Assembly: GCA_944739405.2 (NCBI GenBank)
Contig: OX123191.2
Span: 7,730,830 to 7,794,829 of the forward strand
Length of the DNA: 64,000 nucleotides
DNA from: Euclidia mi
Taxonomy: Eukaryota; Arthropoda; Insecta; Lepidoptera; Erebidae
Direction of reading: 5' to 3'
Under the pieces are notes generated by a model. That model worked only from the letters and a program-made list of their open reading frames with translations. It was not told the DNA's origin and did no database searches. Within the stretch, counting starts at the first letter, position 1. The number at the start of each line of letters is the position of its first letter. A program made the translations under genes and the position numbers. Positions 32,576-43,526 of this stretch are shown here, piece after piece.

Positions 32576-33177
32576 GTATAAATAAATACAGGAACTTTGG
32601 TTTTGTCATTTTACTATCGTCATATAAAATGTTACAGCAATAATACCACCTAATAAAAAATTTCACAAGAATTCCAAACATAAATTTTAAAACCATTTAC
32701 ACTACTCTTATCATGACATCTATCAATATTATTCTAACCCACAGTATTACAGCTATATAAAGCCAGCTTGACACGATATAATGCAAAAACGATTGTATCT
32801 TTACATATGCAGCCATAGTGACCGCTAGCCTGCATTAGAGGCCATAAATATGAATTTATGACCAGCAATAACTGGTCACCAAAAGGCTAACATGACTGTA
32901 TTAGTAGGGTTCCGTGTAACATTGATAAATGACTGAGGTAAAAAATGTATAGAATATTGGAGATATTTCATGTTATAGAAGGGTAAGTTTAATTTACTCG
33001 TAGCTATAGCCGAACTGGACAATGTTGTTTATAAATCAACCGAGATAGTCGCTAGAAGATTAGGTATTTGAAATTACTATTTGAAGATTTATGTTTGTTG
33101 TATTTACTGAGTGTAGGTGCTTTAGTTGTATCAAACGATCCTTTTTGCTAAATTTGCCTTCTTTTTTATCGTGGCAA
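32576..33177. other. no feature recognised
   Basis: AT-rich sequence without a supported gene. Confidence 0.4.
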
Positions 33178-33500
33178 AGAAGCAGCGATAGCTGAGAGGA
33201 GAGACCGACAGATTGATACGCAGAGGGTCTCGGTTTCGAATCAACGGAACGCACCAATGACTTTTCGGAGATAAGTGTGTATTAAATTGTTAATTATCGC
33301 TTGCTAAACGGTGAAGGAAAACATCGTGAGGAAACCTGCATGTCTGAGAGTTCTCCATAATGTTCTAATGTTCTCGAAAGACATAAGAAGTCTGTCAACC
33401 CCCACTTGGCCAGCGTGGTGAACTGTGGCCTTACCCTTCTCATAGTGAGATCCCGTGCCCAGCAGTGGGACAGTATAAAAGGCTGATGATGATGATGCAT
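33178..33500 (+). repeat. tRNA-derived SINE (family S2), full tail
   Basis: The head 'agcagcgatagctgagagga' is followed by 'cggtgaaggaaaacatcgtg', 'gttctcgaaagacataagaa' and the tail 'gtgcccagcagtgggacagt' plus 'ataaaaggctgatgatgatg'. This copy defines the complete S2 tail. Confidence 0.8.
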
Positions 33501-35279
33501 TGCTCATGTCGTTCCGTAATAAGCAAGTCATCAAAGATAAAAAATATTCTAATTGATAAAATCTGATCATTATATTTGAACGATAGCAATCAAAAGCAAA
33601 GAAAAATATTTTATGATCGTCGGAGTTTAAAGAACAATTTGCAACCTATATATAATAATATCTACGTTAGTGAACGCAATCAAGATCCATTAAATTTATA
33701 TTACAGTAAACTCGCCAGGCATTTTATTAAGAAACATAACTTCCAATACGTAGCAGAAATAATCTTAAATCTCCTATATTTTACCTTCTGCCTATTAATA
33801 ATAACATAGCCATCAATAACTTAAAGATTACAAATACTCACACATAAAAATTAATCTGTTATTACGACACTCACATTTCACACACGTAAGCCTTCACTAA
33901 TACGCACACAAGCAAACAGTCCGATACAACATGCAATATCTCAGCGCTTTCCCGTTCTATGAAGATATTTAAGTATGTTGAAGGAAATATATTGCCTATA
34001 AGCCGCTTATCTTCCAACACAAGTTGTAACAAAGCTATGAAAATAAGGAATTATTCTACAGGCAATTTACTCTCTGCGACGGTATGAGACAGTCTTGTGG
34101 TCAATGATATCAAATCATGTCCAATAAATCATATGTCCATTTTTGGTGGTCTTAAGCCGTCGAATATCTTTTGATGTAATGTTACAAATTGCATCTCTAC
34201 CGGTTAAACGATTAAATTGAATAGTTTATTAAATTAAATTATGTTTCACAATCATATGTTTCAATGATGTTTTTAAATTGTAACTGTTAGGAAAGAAGAG
34301 AGCCCTTTTAGATGCATAAGGTGGATTTTTATCCAATCGGACTGCAAGGATTAATTAGTGGTTAGTCAAATCTGGCCAATATCTGAAGCTTTTCGCAGAA
34401 TAATGCGATGAATAGAAAAATAACAACTACGCTTTGTCTTTATGGAAATTACAAGCTAAATCCAAAAAAACTTTCTCTCTGATTTTGAGTTACTAAGCTT
34501 ACGGGCAGATTTTCTATTTTGTGGTTGTTTATTATTTTGTCCAAAAAATATTGATATTTACACTAAAAGCTACTCCAATAGGAATCGATCACGTAGAAAG
34601 TATAATAAACATTATTTCTGAACACCATAGTATTGTATGATATAAGTTTTGTTCGATTTTAAAATCTTCGAACCGATTTTAAACTTTCGCGATTTGTATA
34701 CATCATACAAAATAATTTAACACCGCCGCAGTGATAAATCTCAAGAGTGTGTAGACGTCATTAGTGTAGTGTGTCGGAGTACCGACATTGCGAACTCAAA
34801 TAAAGACCAAGTGGGGGTAGGTGCCGAAACCCGTACTTCCACAAGACGGCGCTGAGCTCTCATCGGTCTCTCCGCGACCACGCCCGGTGCAAGACGAGCG
34901 AAATGTCGGAAACAAATAGGTATCTATACCTTGAATAAGTTAAGTTAATGCGATTAAGACCCGCTAAATTATTTTGTGTGATCTTCGAACCGAGTGATTA
35001 GTGAACCAAGGTAACACTGAAGAGACGTGGTAGAAGTGGATGAGCTTCAAGCCAATATTAATTGACGAGAAACTGCCAAAATATCTGAGAAATAGTGGAG
35101 ACTCGTGTCCGTGTTAGAGCCAACTGAGTAAGTGAGTACGATATAATTACGTACCACTTACGAGTACTTTCTCAAGTATCCAATATTGTGTCACTGTTAC
35201 AAGTAATTGCTCGCAGACGTACTGATTTCAATTCAGCTAAAAGTAAAAATCGAATAATTTTTACTATCTGTCCTAACAG
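33501..35279. other. no gene seen
   Basis: About 1.8 kb. A 77-codon frame at 33576-33809 has no recognisable domain. The part at 34720-34915 is GC-richer and ends 'gcgaaatgtcggaaac', similar to the 'cgaaacgtcgg' near the PLE 3' end, but no ORF accompanies it. Confidence 0.4.
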
Positions 35280-35600
35280 GTATATCTATACTATAATAAA
35301 ACTGTAGAGGTGAAAAAGTCTGTACATTAAAGATATTTTGACAAAAATTAGCTAAAAAATCGAGGAAATTGCAAAAAAGCAATACTTGATATTTTTTTAG
35401 AATTTATGTCTGTCTGTCTTTCCCTATATTGCTAAAGATCTCTAAAATGTCGAAATTGATTTCAATAAAACTTACAATCATGTACAAAGTATACTCAAAC
35501 CTATAAAAAAAGTATATGTTACATCACAATCGGTTTAGTAGTTTTCGGTGTACAGTTTGACCTCTCCTTTGTACGTAGTCCCAAACAAAACAGGGATCAT
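35280..35600 (+). repeat. lepidopteran dispersed repeat
   Basis: 'ataaaactgtagaggtgaaa', 'gtctgtctgtctttcc' and 'cggtttagtagttttcggtg' are typical of common lepidopteran repeats. Borders are approximate. Confidence 0.4.
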
Positions 35601-35756
35601 CCAAAACTGGTTATTTATGTGGTGCCATCTATGATTATTATAAGTTTGTTAGTAAAAGTATAGTTAGTCTAAATAGGTACCTACAAAGTGTTTTATGGCT
35701 ATTTAGCCGACTTTAAAAAGGAAGCAATTCTTAATTTCGTCAGTATATTTTTATGT

Positions 35757-36106
35757 ATTTTTACCGACTTCAAAAAATGGAGGAGGTTCTCAATTCGTCG
35801 GATTCTTTTTTTTATGTATGTTCCCCGATTTCTCTAAGACGCCTGGACCGGTTTCAGAAATTCTTGTTTGATTGAAAGAGTATACCTTCTAGTTAGTTCC
35901 ATGATCATCATGTCAGGATCTGATCATAGAATCCTGAAAAAGTCGAAGGAACTCTTCAAATTTTATAAGCACACTTGAAGCGATTTGACGATAAAAACCC
36001 AATGCCGACGAGTTTGGACTCGTTTGAGTCGTCTTTAAATAGACTTTGATGCTGGATGATTGCCATGGTCTGATGATAGAGTTGGAAGGTAACCATGATA
36101 TCTTTC
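35757..36106 (+). repeat. 'accgacttcaaaaaa' repeat, truncated copy
   Basis: Matches the start of the copy at 43527 ('ggaggaggttctcaattcgt', 'tttataagcacacttgaagc', 'gaaggtaaccatga'). It is broken off where the LINE-alpha 3' tail begins, so LINE-alpha copy A sits between two copies of this repeat. Confidence 0.75.
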
Positions 36107-36459
36107 ATAAATCATAAATCATTTATTTGCATGAAAATGGGTGTACAAAAGATGTTACAGTTTCTTTGAGTCCATTAAGCTATATTCAACCTCATCAGGT
36201 GTGCAAATTTAAAAATACTGTTTTAATTACGTAAATAGAATTCAGAAAAAGAAAATATATTATCAAAGGATTAGCTAGTATGTCAAATAGTTATAACCTC
36301 AGTCAGCAACAATAATACCATAATATAATGTCAAATGAGTCAATATTTCGAGAAAATGTCAAAAAACAAAAAATAATAATACAATAATTGAAATAATTGA
36401 ATATGGAGAATTCAAATAATAATACGGGATAATATCATAATCAAATAAATGTTTTAGAG

Positions 36460-37620
36460 TCATTCACTTACAGAATATATCATTCTTTCAAGAAGTAGCA
36501 ATTTCAGCTTTTTCTTGAATTTTGATAGAGGAAGCTCTAGAATATCAGATGGTACTTTATTAAAGATTTTAACACACATGTAGTAACAGTCTCTTTGAAA
36601 TAAAGTTGTCTTTGGCGCTACATCTAGTACAAGCCATTCTCCACGTCTTGTGTTTCGATAATATAAGTCTTTTGCCTTTAAAAATATATGAGAATTAGTT
36701 TTTACGAAGACGCATATTTCAAAAATATACATTCCAGGCAAGGGCAATATGTTAAATTTTTAAACTATGGTTTGCAAGATTCAAACGGTGGTATTCCAAC
36801 TAAAGCCCTGATACATCTTTTTTGACACAAGAAAACCCTTTGTATATCAGTTGAATTTCCCCATAGTATTAGACCGTATCTCAATATAGCACTTACATAA
36901 CCATGGTAAGCTAGAAGTCCAGTCTGCAAGGTTGATGTAGCTCTTAGTCTATTAAGTACATACGCGAAACTATTAACTTTATTACATACCCCATCTATAT
37001 GCTGTTTCCAGTTGCAGTGCTTATCAACCACTATACCCAGAAATTTGGTGTGTGACGTTTCGTTTATTGTTGTATCATTGTGTACTATACTAGTATCCTA
37101 GGAATTGCTGTTGATTGATGAGTGAGATGAGAAGTGAGTGAGATGAGATGAGAATGAGTTTGGAATTGTATGTATTGTGTTTTTGTTAGATTTGCATGCA
37201 AGTTGTTGTCTCTTAGCCATTTAACGACGGAGTCAATTGTGTTATTGATTTCTATATCGTCTTTACTTGGTATAATAATAGATACGAAGAGGATACATTT
37301 GTGTTGTGTAATGTCAGGCAGGTCATTTATGTACAGTAGGAAGAAAAGTGGCCCAAGCACACTCCCTTGCGGAACACCACAACCGTTTGTAATATAGTTT
37401 GATTGTTCCTGTCTTACAACTGCATTAGTACCTATATTAGCAATTTGAACACATTGCTCTCGGTTATTAAGGTAACTTTTAGTCCAACTTAATGCCGGAC
37501 CTCTTACACCATAGTTCTCTAACTTTTCTATTAGTATTTTATGAGACACGAAGTCGAACGCTTTCGACATATCAAAGAAAACGACAGTTGTAGCCTTCTT
37601 TTTATCGACATTTAAAAGTA
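36460..37620 (-). pseudogene. LINE-alpha copy A reverse transcriptase, 3' part
   Basis: Contains 'VVFFDMSKAFDFVSHKIL' (RT core), 'GVPQGSVLGPLFFLLYINDL' and the C-terminal RT/thumb part 'LGIMVDKHCNWKQHID' type, 'AILRYGLILWGNSTD'. The catalytic box is damaged: where a FADD-type motif should follow 'CILF', the reading goes directly to 'VSIIIPSKDD', so the two aspartates are gone. Frames change again near 37085 and 36760. Dead copy. Confidence 0.8.
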
Positions 37621-38022
37621 TGTCGCAACGCGCAACGTACATACTTACCAAGATGTTACCTAAACTGAGCACTAGATGTCGCTCGTGAGAGTGCGTGTGA
37701 CATAATCAGCCTGTCACTTGTCAAGTTCGCGAAACGTCAATGTCAATGTCATTCGTGAGCACATTCGGCCTGTCATTTGTCAAAGTGCAGAGGCGATGTC
37801 GATTAAGTCGGTCAGTTGAGTCGAGAGGTGCAAGCGAGAGTGAGCTCACGAAAGGCATCCGTTTCCATCCGATTAGTTTGTGAATAATTGTGATTGGTGA
37901 TATTCTTAAATCATTAAAGAAGACATTTACTATCCATCTGTGGTGTTATTTTGTATCCCCACAAGATGCAAGAGGAGAATAACCGTGTACCAGATGACTG
38001 CAACTTTATGGGATCCCCGTCA
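37621..38022 (+). repeat. 5' LTR (402 bp)
   Basis: Begins 'tgtcgcaacgcgcaacgtac' and ends 'ggatccccgtca'. It contains the gag ATG at 37966, unusually inside the LTR. Confidence 0.93.
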
Positions 38023-38178
38023 TCAGAATTGGGATGGGACCACAACGACCCACGTGTTCAAAATGAAGACGCTAGTAACGAAAAATTGCTGGGCCTGTTG
38101 GAACTACAAAATCGTAATTTTCTGACGCTGATGCAAGCCATGCAAATACCGATTACATCGTCGCATGGCCTTTGTTAA
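37966..38178 (+). pseudogene. gag N-terminus starting in the LTR
   Basis: The ATG lies in the LTR and the frame runs across the LTR end and the putative primer-binding site into 'NEDASNEKLLGLLELQNRN'. It stops at TAA (38176-38178). Immediately downstream, in another frame, is 'PEFDPEQQDMDARAW', a typical Ty3/gypsy gag motif of insects, so a frameshift separates two gag pieces. The relative at 11-271 shares the same block. Confidence 0.7.
38023..38042 (+). promoter_or_regulatory. putative primer-binding site (tRNA-Leu-like)
   Basis: 'tcagaattgggat' directly follows the LTR and differs at one position from the tRNA-Leu complement 'tcagaagtgggat' that I recall, offset about 5 nt from the tRNA 3' end. 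Tentative. Confidence 0.4.
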
Positions 38179-38245
38179 CCGGAATTCGATCCTGAGCAAC
38201 AAGATATGGATGCACGTGCTTGGGTGACGACTGCAAACATGTGAT

Positions 38246-40540
38246 TGAAGATCAAGACTCGCATTGCGCCCCGCTTGTGGTCGCACTAATGCGTATCGTT
38301 TCCTGGGATGATATTGTGCAATGCAGTGTGCACAAAGGCGCGAGCGATAGAGACTGCTAACGCTGCTATGCTGGTGAATCAGCTGAGCATTCAATTGCAA
38401 CCTTGGTGAGGGTATTTTGTCTGATTTCTTTATTGGTACCTATTGCCAATTTTATTAAGTGACGGTACTTGTAAAACATTACGCGTTTAACCTTGGAAAT
38501 GTCGTAATCGTTGTGGTGATGTCGCGATCACATCGTACCGAGTGTTGTGGGTTCGATCCCTACACGAGACACTGAAATGTGGAACCACTTGACCTTTGCC
38601 GTATTTTATGCTAGCGTATGGTTGTCTGACTACCACAGTAACCTAGCTATAGCGTAGATATCGAATGGAGGATTTGAGTTTGATACGCCGCGCCGGTTAA
38701 AAAGAAAGCGATTATTTTTACTTCTACATGCGAGGGTGGCTCGCACTCACGAACCTTGTGATCATATTATGCTTGCTTGCAAATAAATTATCTTGTCTCG
38801 GTCTTACTTTATGGACTGTATCAGTAACGAGAGTGAGCGTACAGGCCGACTTGCATTATTCCAAACGAGTGCGGTTGGTAGTGTAACCTGACCATAGTCA
38901 AAAGATATTACTAGCGCCATTATTTTATCGATTCGTGGTGTTGATAATACGTAACGGTTTTCGTTTAAACGTGATCAGAGCCTAAGTAAAAAGTGACACT
39001 GTTACTCGTTGTAATTCTGAGTTGTACAGACGATCTCGATGTTGCAATTACACCTGCTTTTTGTGTGCATAAATTTTTAACATGGCACATTAAAATGTTT
39101 CGTACTCAGATTATTAGATGGCACCACTATTAAAATTAAACTCAATTTTAAGATTTTACGTGTGAAAATTACCTACTGTGTGTTTTTAAAATTCATGTGA
39201 TACGCTGGGAAGTTTTATCAAGTGCCCCGAGTTATGCTTAGGACGTATAGGAGTGATAGTGTTTCTAGTAGTAGTTGTTAAACCTGATTATCAGACGTAG
39301 AAGAAAATGATTGAGTTATCATCGTAGTGCGATACGATGAGATTTTAATTTTCATCGTAGGTAGAACTAGGTTAGTGATCGTTAGTGATGATTGTATGCT
39401 TAACCTTATTCTCATTAAATGAGTACTTTGTTAGTCGTTGTTGTGATAATTTTGTGGTACCCACGTTACCGTCAGTGTAGATTTGCATAAACTGGATAAG
39501 CCGTTTGTGCGGCTGCATGTTTAGCCATGCGTTGCCATTGATTGGACCGGCAAAGTGCATTGTCATAGTATCACAAACGTTGTCCATCGTCTTGTAACGC
39601 GAAAGGTCCGTTGCTGTATCGCTAATGATTAGATTAGGTTATGCTTCGTATTTAGACTGTCCATGACAAAATTATAACGCTGAAAAGACTGATTGGATAC
39701 TTGGTAGTAATCTTAACATCTAGACTATCGGCCTAGTAAGATCTTTTTACAGCCTGCTTTGTGATAAAGAAAACCAAAGCAACATGTTGAACAAACTTAG
39801 TTTAAGATTACTTTGTTAAACGCTCGAAATGATTATACGGGTGGTGTTGTGTAACCGGATGGTGGTTGTAATGAGTTTCCTATTATTTTAACGAGTATGC
39901 GTGTTGTTCAACATATCAGCTTCGAGAGAAATAATTAGTTGTGGTTTTCATTAAAACCTGTCATGATTTTATTTAGAGTAGCTTTATTCCCCACCGACTT
40001 GGGTCAGGAATAGCCGAATGACTAGAATGAGTGTTGTGCGATAATTTTCTTTTATTCCTAGAGCGAAGTACATTAAAGTGTGGTCGTTGATCGCAATCAC
40101 GGATACCCTGCTACTCAAGTAGCTCTTATTTGATTTTTTATCGCTAAAATTATCTACCTCTGGTTTCTGTGTCGTATGACAAGAGCATGTTGCGAGAATC
40201 TGAATGTGCTCATGGACTGACGATTGCTTATTTCGGAACTGTAGTCTTTGCCTCTATGTAGCCAAAGGAAATCAGTTTGTCCGAAAGTAGCTTATCGGTT
40301 CTCGCCATGTTCGCATTTGGTTTTAGTTTTTGTCAGTGGTCAAATCCAGTTTTGACATAGCTCATTGAGAGTAGGGACGGGAGTTACGTTCCGCGGTTGT
40401 GAAGTAGTAAATGAATTTGATAATCGCCTAAAATTTACGAAGTGCGGACGTTGAATTAGTCTGAAACAACGGATACTCTATTTAGTGGGTATACAATGAG
40501 ACGAATCTTTGAAATACTAATGGTAGATTTATTTCCTTTT
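38246..40540. other. internal region of the LTR element, no coding assigned
   Basis: About 2.3 kb. A SINE S4-like head lies near 38500-38600 ('cgagtgttgtgggttcgatc'). The rest has no domain I recognise in any frame, so it may be non-coding filler typical of large retrotransposon derivatives. Confidence 0.4.
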
Positions 40541-40548
40541 TGGGTAAT

Positions 40549-40740
40549 CCTGGTGGCTAGCGCGGCCTAATGGCCGGCGCGGCCTGGTAGCTGGCGCGGC
40601 ATGGTAGCCGGCGCGGCATGGTGGCCGGCGCGGCATGGTGGCCGGCGCGGCATGGTGGCTGGCGCAGTCTGGCGACCGGCACGGTTTGGCGGCCGGCGCA
40701 GCCTGGCAGCCGGCGCGGCCTGGTTGCGAGTGTGGCTTGG
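40549..40740 (+). repeat. 17-bp tandem array (about 11 units)
   Basis: The unit is 'gcggcatggtggccggc', GC-rich, with increasing divergence toward the right. It lies inside the LTR element. Confidence 0.85.
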
Positions 40741-40746
40741 TGGCCA

Positions 40747-40978
40747 GCATAGCCCGTGTGTGTCGCGCGGCCCGTGTGTGTCGCGCGGCCCTTGTGTGTC
40801 GCGCGGCCCTTGTGTGTCGCGCGGCCCGTGTGTGTCGCGCGGCCCGTGTGTGTCGTGCGGCCCGTGTGTGTCGCGCGGCCCGTGTGTGTCGCGCGGCCCG
40901 TGTGTGTCGCGCGGCCCGTGTGTGGCGCGCGGCCCGTGTGTGGCGCGCGGCCCTTGTATGGCGCGGGGCCTGTATGTG
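40747..40978 (+). repeat. 18-bp tandem array (about 13 units)
   Basis: The unit is 'cgcgcggcccgtgtgtgt'. Being a multiple of 3 it keeps all frames open (six-residue repeats such as RAARVC), which explains the long ORFs here without implying a gene. Confidence 0.9.
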
Positions 40979-41101
40979 GCTCTGAGAAGCTTGGTAACTG
41001 GTATAACTAAAGCCTACCTGGCCGAAACTGGCAATGAAAGTGAAGGTAGTTTATTAAAGGAGTTTGCTTAGAAGGTTTCGAATCCAAAGACCTTAGCTTT
41101 A

Positions 41102-41312
41102 ATGTTTTGGTTAACTTGGTTTGAAATATCTTAAAGGCCCATTTGAGGTCACAGAAGTTCTTTACGATGATCATTATAATCGCAAAGCCCTTAATTCTAA
41201 GCGTAACTGTAAGTACGCACTCTGCAGGTTGAGAAAAATGCCTGAAGTTCAAAGTACAACTGACGAAATTGAGGTAGAACAAAATAGTTCTAATATTGAA
41301 GAAAGTGTTTAA
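41102..41312 (+). pseudogene. integrase C-terminal remnant
   Basis: 'LKGPFEVTEVLYDDHYN' followed by 'KYALCRLRKMPE' resembles the end of Ty3/gypsy integrases ('GPF.V..VL..D.Y'). It lies upstream of the 3' LTR, where pol should end, so it is best read as what remained after most of pol was deleted. Confidence 0.5.
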
Positions 41313-41680
41313 GTTTACATGATGATCGGATCGGATCGTGCCAGAGGCTGACGTGTAGCCGTAGCTCGGTAGAAATCGGCGTCTACTAAGTAGTCCGTGA
41401 GTAAGCGGTATTGCAGTCGGCCCTGGCTGAGGTTGGGTTTCAGTCGCGTTCCCATGTGGGTTTCGCAAAAAGCAGAGTAACTGGAGGTAACTGGGCTATG
41501 CATAGCCATGATCACATGTAGAGCTTAAATGTAATGGTTTACTTGGTTTGAAAAACAAAATATCTTGAGAGATACAGCGATAGTGAAATGTCAGTTTTAC
41601 TTTGAGTTCCTGATTACCTGACTGATTAAACTCGATGTTGATAGAGTAGGTTTGTATTCGTAGTTCTTGTCACTCTTATA

Positions 41681-41997
41681 TGCCCCTGGTAAAGGGATGC
41701 CCCTGGTTAAGGGATGCCGCTGGTTAAGTGATGCCCCTGGATAAGGGAAGCCCCTGGTTAAGGGATGCCCCTGGTTAAGGGATGCCCCTGGTTAAGGGAA
41801 GCCCCTGGTTAAGGGATGCCCCTGGTTAAGGAATGCCCCTGGTTAAGGGATGCCGCTGGTTAAGTGATGCCCCTGGTTAAGGGAAGCCCCTGGTTAAGGG
41901 ATGCCCCTGGTTAAGGGATGCCGCTGGTTAAGTGATGCCTCTGGTTAAGGGATGCCCCTGGTTAAGGGATGCCGCTGGCTAAGTGATGCCCCTGGTT
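41681..41997 (+). repeat. 17-bp tandem array (about 18.7 units)
   Basis: The unit is 'gcccctggttaagggat'. A variant unit 'gccgctggttaagtgat' recurs at units 3, 11, 15 and (nearly) 18, pointing to multi-unit duplications. Confidence 0.93.
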
Positions 41998-42008
41998 AAC
42001 ATTTTCAC

Positions 42009-42070
42009 GGACAGTAAACGAGACACAATTGAAGTTTTATTGTTATCACGTCTATAGGCGTTTACTGTCC
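42009..42070. repeat. 12-bp inverted repeat before the 3' LTR
   Basis: GGACAGTAAACG (42009-42020) and CGTTTACTGTCC (42059-42070) can form a stem over a 38-nt loop. It lies between the last tandem array and the LTR. Confidence 0.6.
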
Positions 42071-42134
42071 TTCAAAGTGTTAAGGGATGCTAGATGAACA
42101 CTTACACGAGGACGTGTAAGGCGCAGGACGGCCG

Positions 42135-42536
42135 TGTCGCAACGCGCAACGTACATACTTACCAAGATGTTACCTAAACTGAGCACTAGATGTCGCTCGT
42201 GAGAGTGCGTGTGACATAATCAGCCTGTCACTTGTCAAGTTCGCGAAACGTCAATGTCAATGTCATTCGTGAGCACATTCGGCCTGTCATTTGTCAAAGT
42301 GCAGAGGCGATGTCGATTAAGTCGGTCAGTTGAGTCGAGAGGTGCAAGCGAGAGTGAGCTCACGAAAGGCATCCGTTTCCATCCGATTAGTTTGTGAATA
42401 ATTGTGATTGGTGATATTCTTAAATCATTAAAGAAGACATTTACTATCCATCTGTGGTGTTATTTTGTATCCCCACAAGATGCAAGAGGAGAATAACCGT
42501 GTACCAGATGACTGCAACTTTATGGGATCCCCGTCA
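42135..42536 (+). repeat. 3' LTR (402 bp)
   Basis: Same length as the 5' LTR, no difference seen. It is preceded by purine-richer 'aaggcgcaggacggccg', the likely polypurine-tract region. Confidence 0.93.
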
Positions 42537-42540
42537 AGTA

Positions 42541-43288
42541 CATTATTGATTAGATCAAAAGTGGCGAGAGTAGTCGATTTTCCTACCTGGAACCCATATT
42601 GTTCAGTTTTAATAAGTTTGAATTTCTCTAAGTATAAAGTGACCCGTTTTTTCATGGCCTTTTCGAATATTTTGGAAAGCACAGGTATAAGTGTAATTGG
42701 CCTGTAATTTGACATTTCCAGTTTATCTCCTTTCTTGTAAAGTGGCTTAACTATTGACTTCTTTAATCTCTCTGGAAATTCACCATGTTCAAATGAGAGG
42801 TTAACTAGATACTTTAACAATGGTACCAAAACATATCTATTTTGTTTAATTATATGAGTAGGAATATTATAATATCCATCGGACTGCGTATTATTTAGAG
42901 ATAGAATAATATTATTTATTTCTATTTCATTGAAGGGATACAAGAACATGCTACTATCTGCACGAATTTTATTTGTGTTTTTTACATTACCATTATTTTT
43001 TTCTGTGATGCATATTAGATATTTATTAAACGCGTCGGCTAATTGAAGAGGTTTTTGTAGAGTATCTGATCCATATTTTATTTCCTTAATGAATTCATTG
43101 TCTACATTGTCACCAAAATTCACGTTTATTAATTTCCAAGCAGCTCTACATACATTTTTAGCATTACTTATAATAATCTTGTTGGTTAGTTGTTGTGACT
43201 TAAATATACAGCGCCGTAATAACTTGGAGTAGTTAAGGAATTTAGTTTTACTTTCAGCAGTTCGTTGTCTGTAGTAATAAAACCTCAA
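42541..43288 (-). pseudogene. LINE-alpha copy A, RT 5' part
   Basis: Starts 'YYYRQRTAESKTKFLNYSK' and runs through 'IKPL'-type RT block 1 ('VKPLYKKGDKLEMSNYRPIT') and 'QYGFQVGKSTTLATFDLINN', where the LTR element interrupts. Copy B has a stop (TAG) where this copy has TAC, so the two copies complement each other as evidence for the original frame. Confidence 0.85.
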
Positions 43289-43526
43289 ATGCCTCTTAGT
43301 TTTGCAACTACATTGTATATCTCTAGTAATCCATTTATTATAAGTATTTTTACGTTAAATTGCTTTTCTATACAGAAGGAAACATAAGTTAAAATATAGA
43401 CATAGGTCCGTATGAAAATCATTGAAAGTTTTATTTAGATTACCTTCATTGTAAACATGACTAAAAGTGAGGCTGCTTATGCATTGTTGGAATTTATGCA
43501 TGTTTTCTTGAGAGAAGTCTCTTTTT

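Larger units (their letters stand above)
37621..42536 (+). mobile_element. non-autonomous LTR retrotransposon with apparently identical LTRs
   Basis: Terminal direct repeats of exactly 402 bp (37621-38022 and 42135-42536) start TG and end CA. AGTA at 37617-37620 and 42537-42540 is the target duplication. I found no difference between the LTRs by eye. Inside are a gag N-terminal piece, an integrase-C-terminus-like remnant near 41.1 kb and three tandem arrays. No protease, RT or RNase H is present, so it must rely on an autonomous relative. Ty3/gypsy-type by its 4-bp target and remnants. Confidence 0.92.
36107..43526 (-). mobile_element. LINE-alpha copy A, split by an LTR retrotransposon
   Basis: Segments 36107-37620 and 42541-43526 form one minus-strand LINE. 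Its sequence across the split is continuous with copy B (59150-59165) once the LTR element and one AGTA are removed. The 3' end has short 'tttatga' tail repeats (about 36107-36135). The 5' end is truncated within the endonuclease region at the join with the next repeat. Confidence 0.88.

Noticed and set aside
33576..33809. Small gene of 77 codons
   Set aside because: No recognisable domain, AT-rich composition like its surroundings, and no support from a second copy.
34720..34915. Second hammerhead-like site ('gcgaaatgtcgg')
   Set aside because: No CTGATGA-like block precedes it and no PLE coding sequence is nearby.
40529..41071. Long open frames over the GC-rich arrays, on both strands
   Set aside because: They exist because the 18-bp unit keeps frames open; the predicted proteins are six-residue repeats with no domain and three frames are open at once.
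40747..41997. CRISPR-like array
   Set aside because: The repeats are directly contiguous with no unique spacers and lie inside a eukaryotic LTR element.
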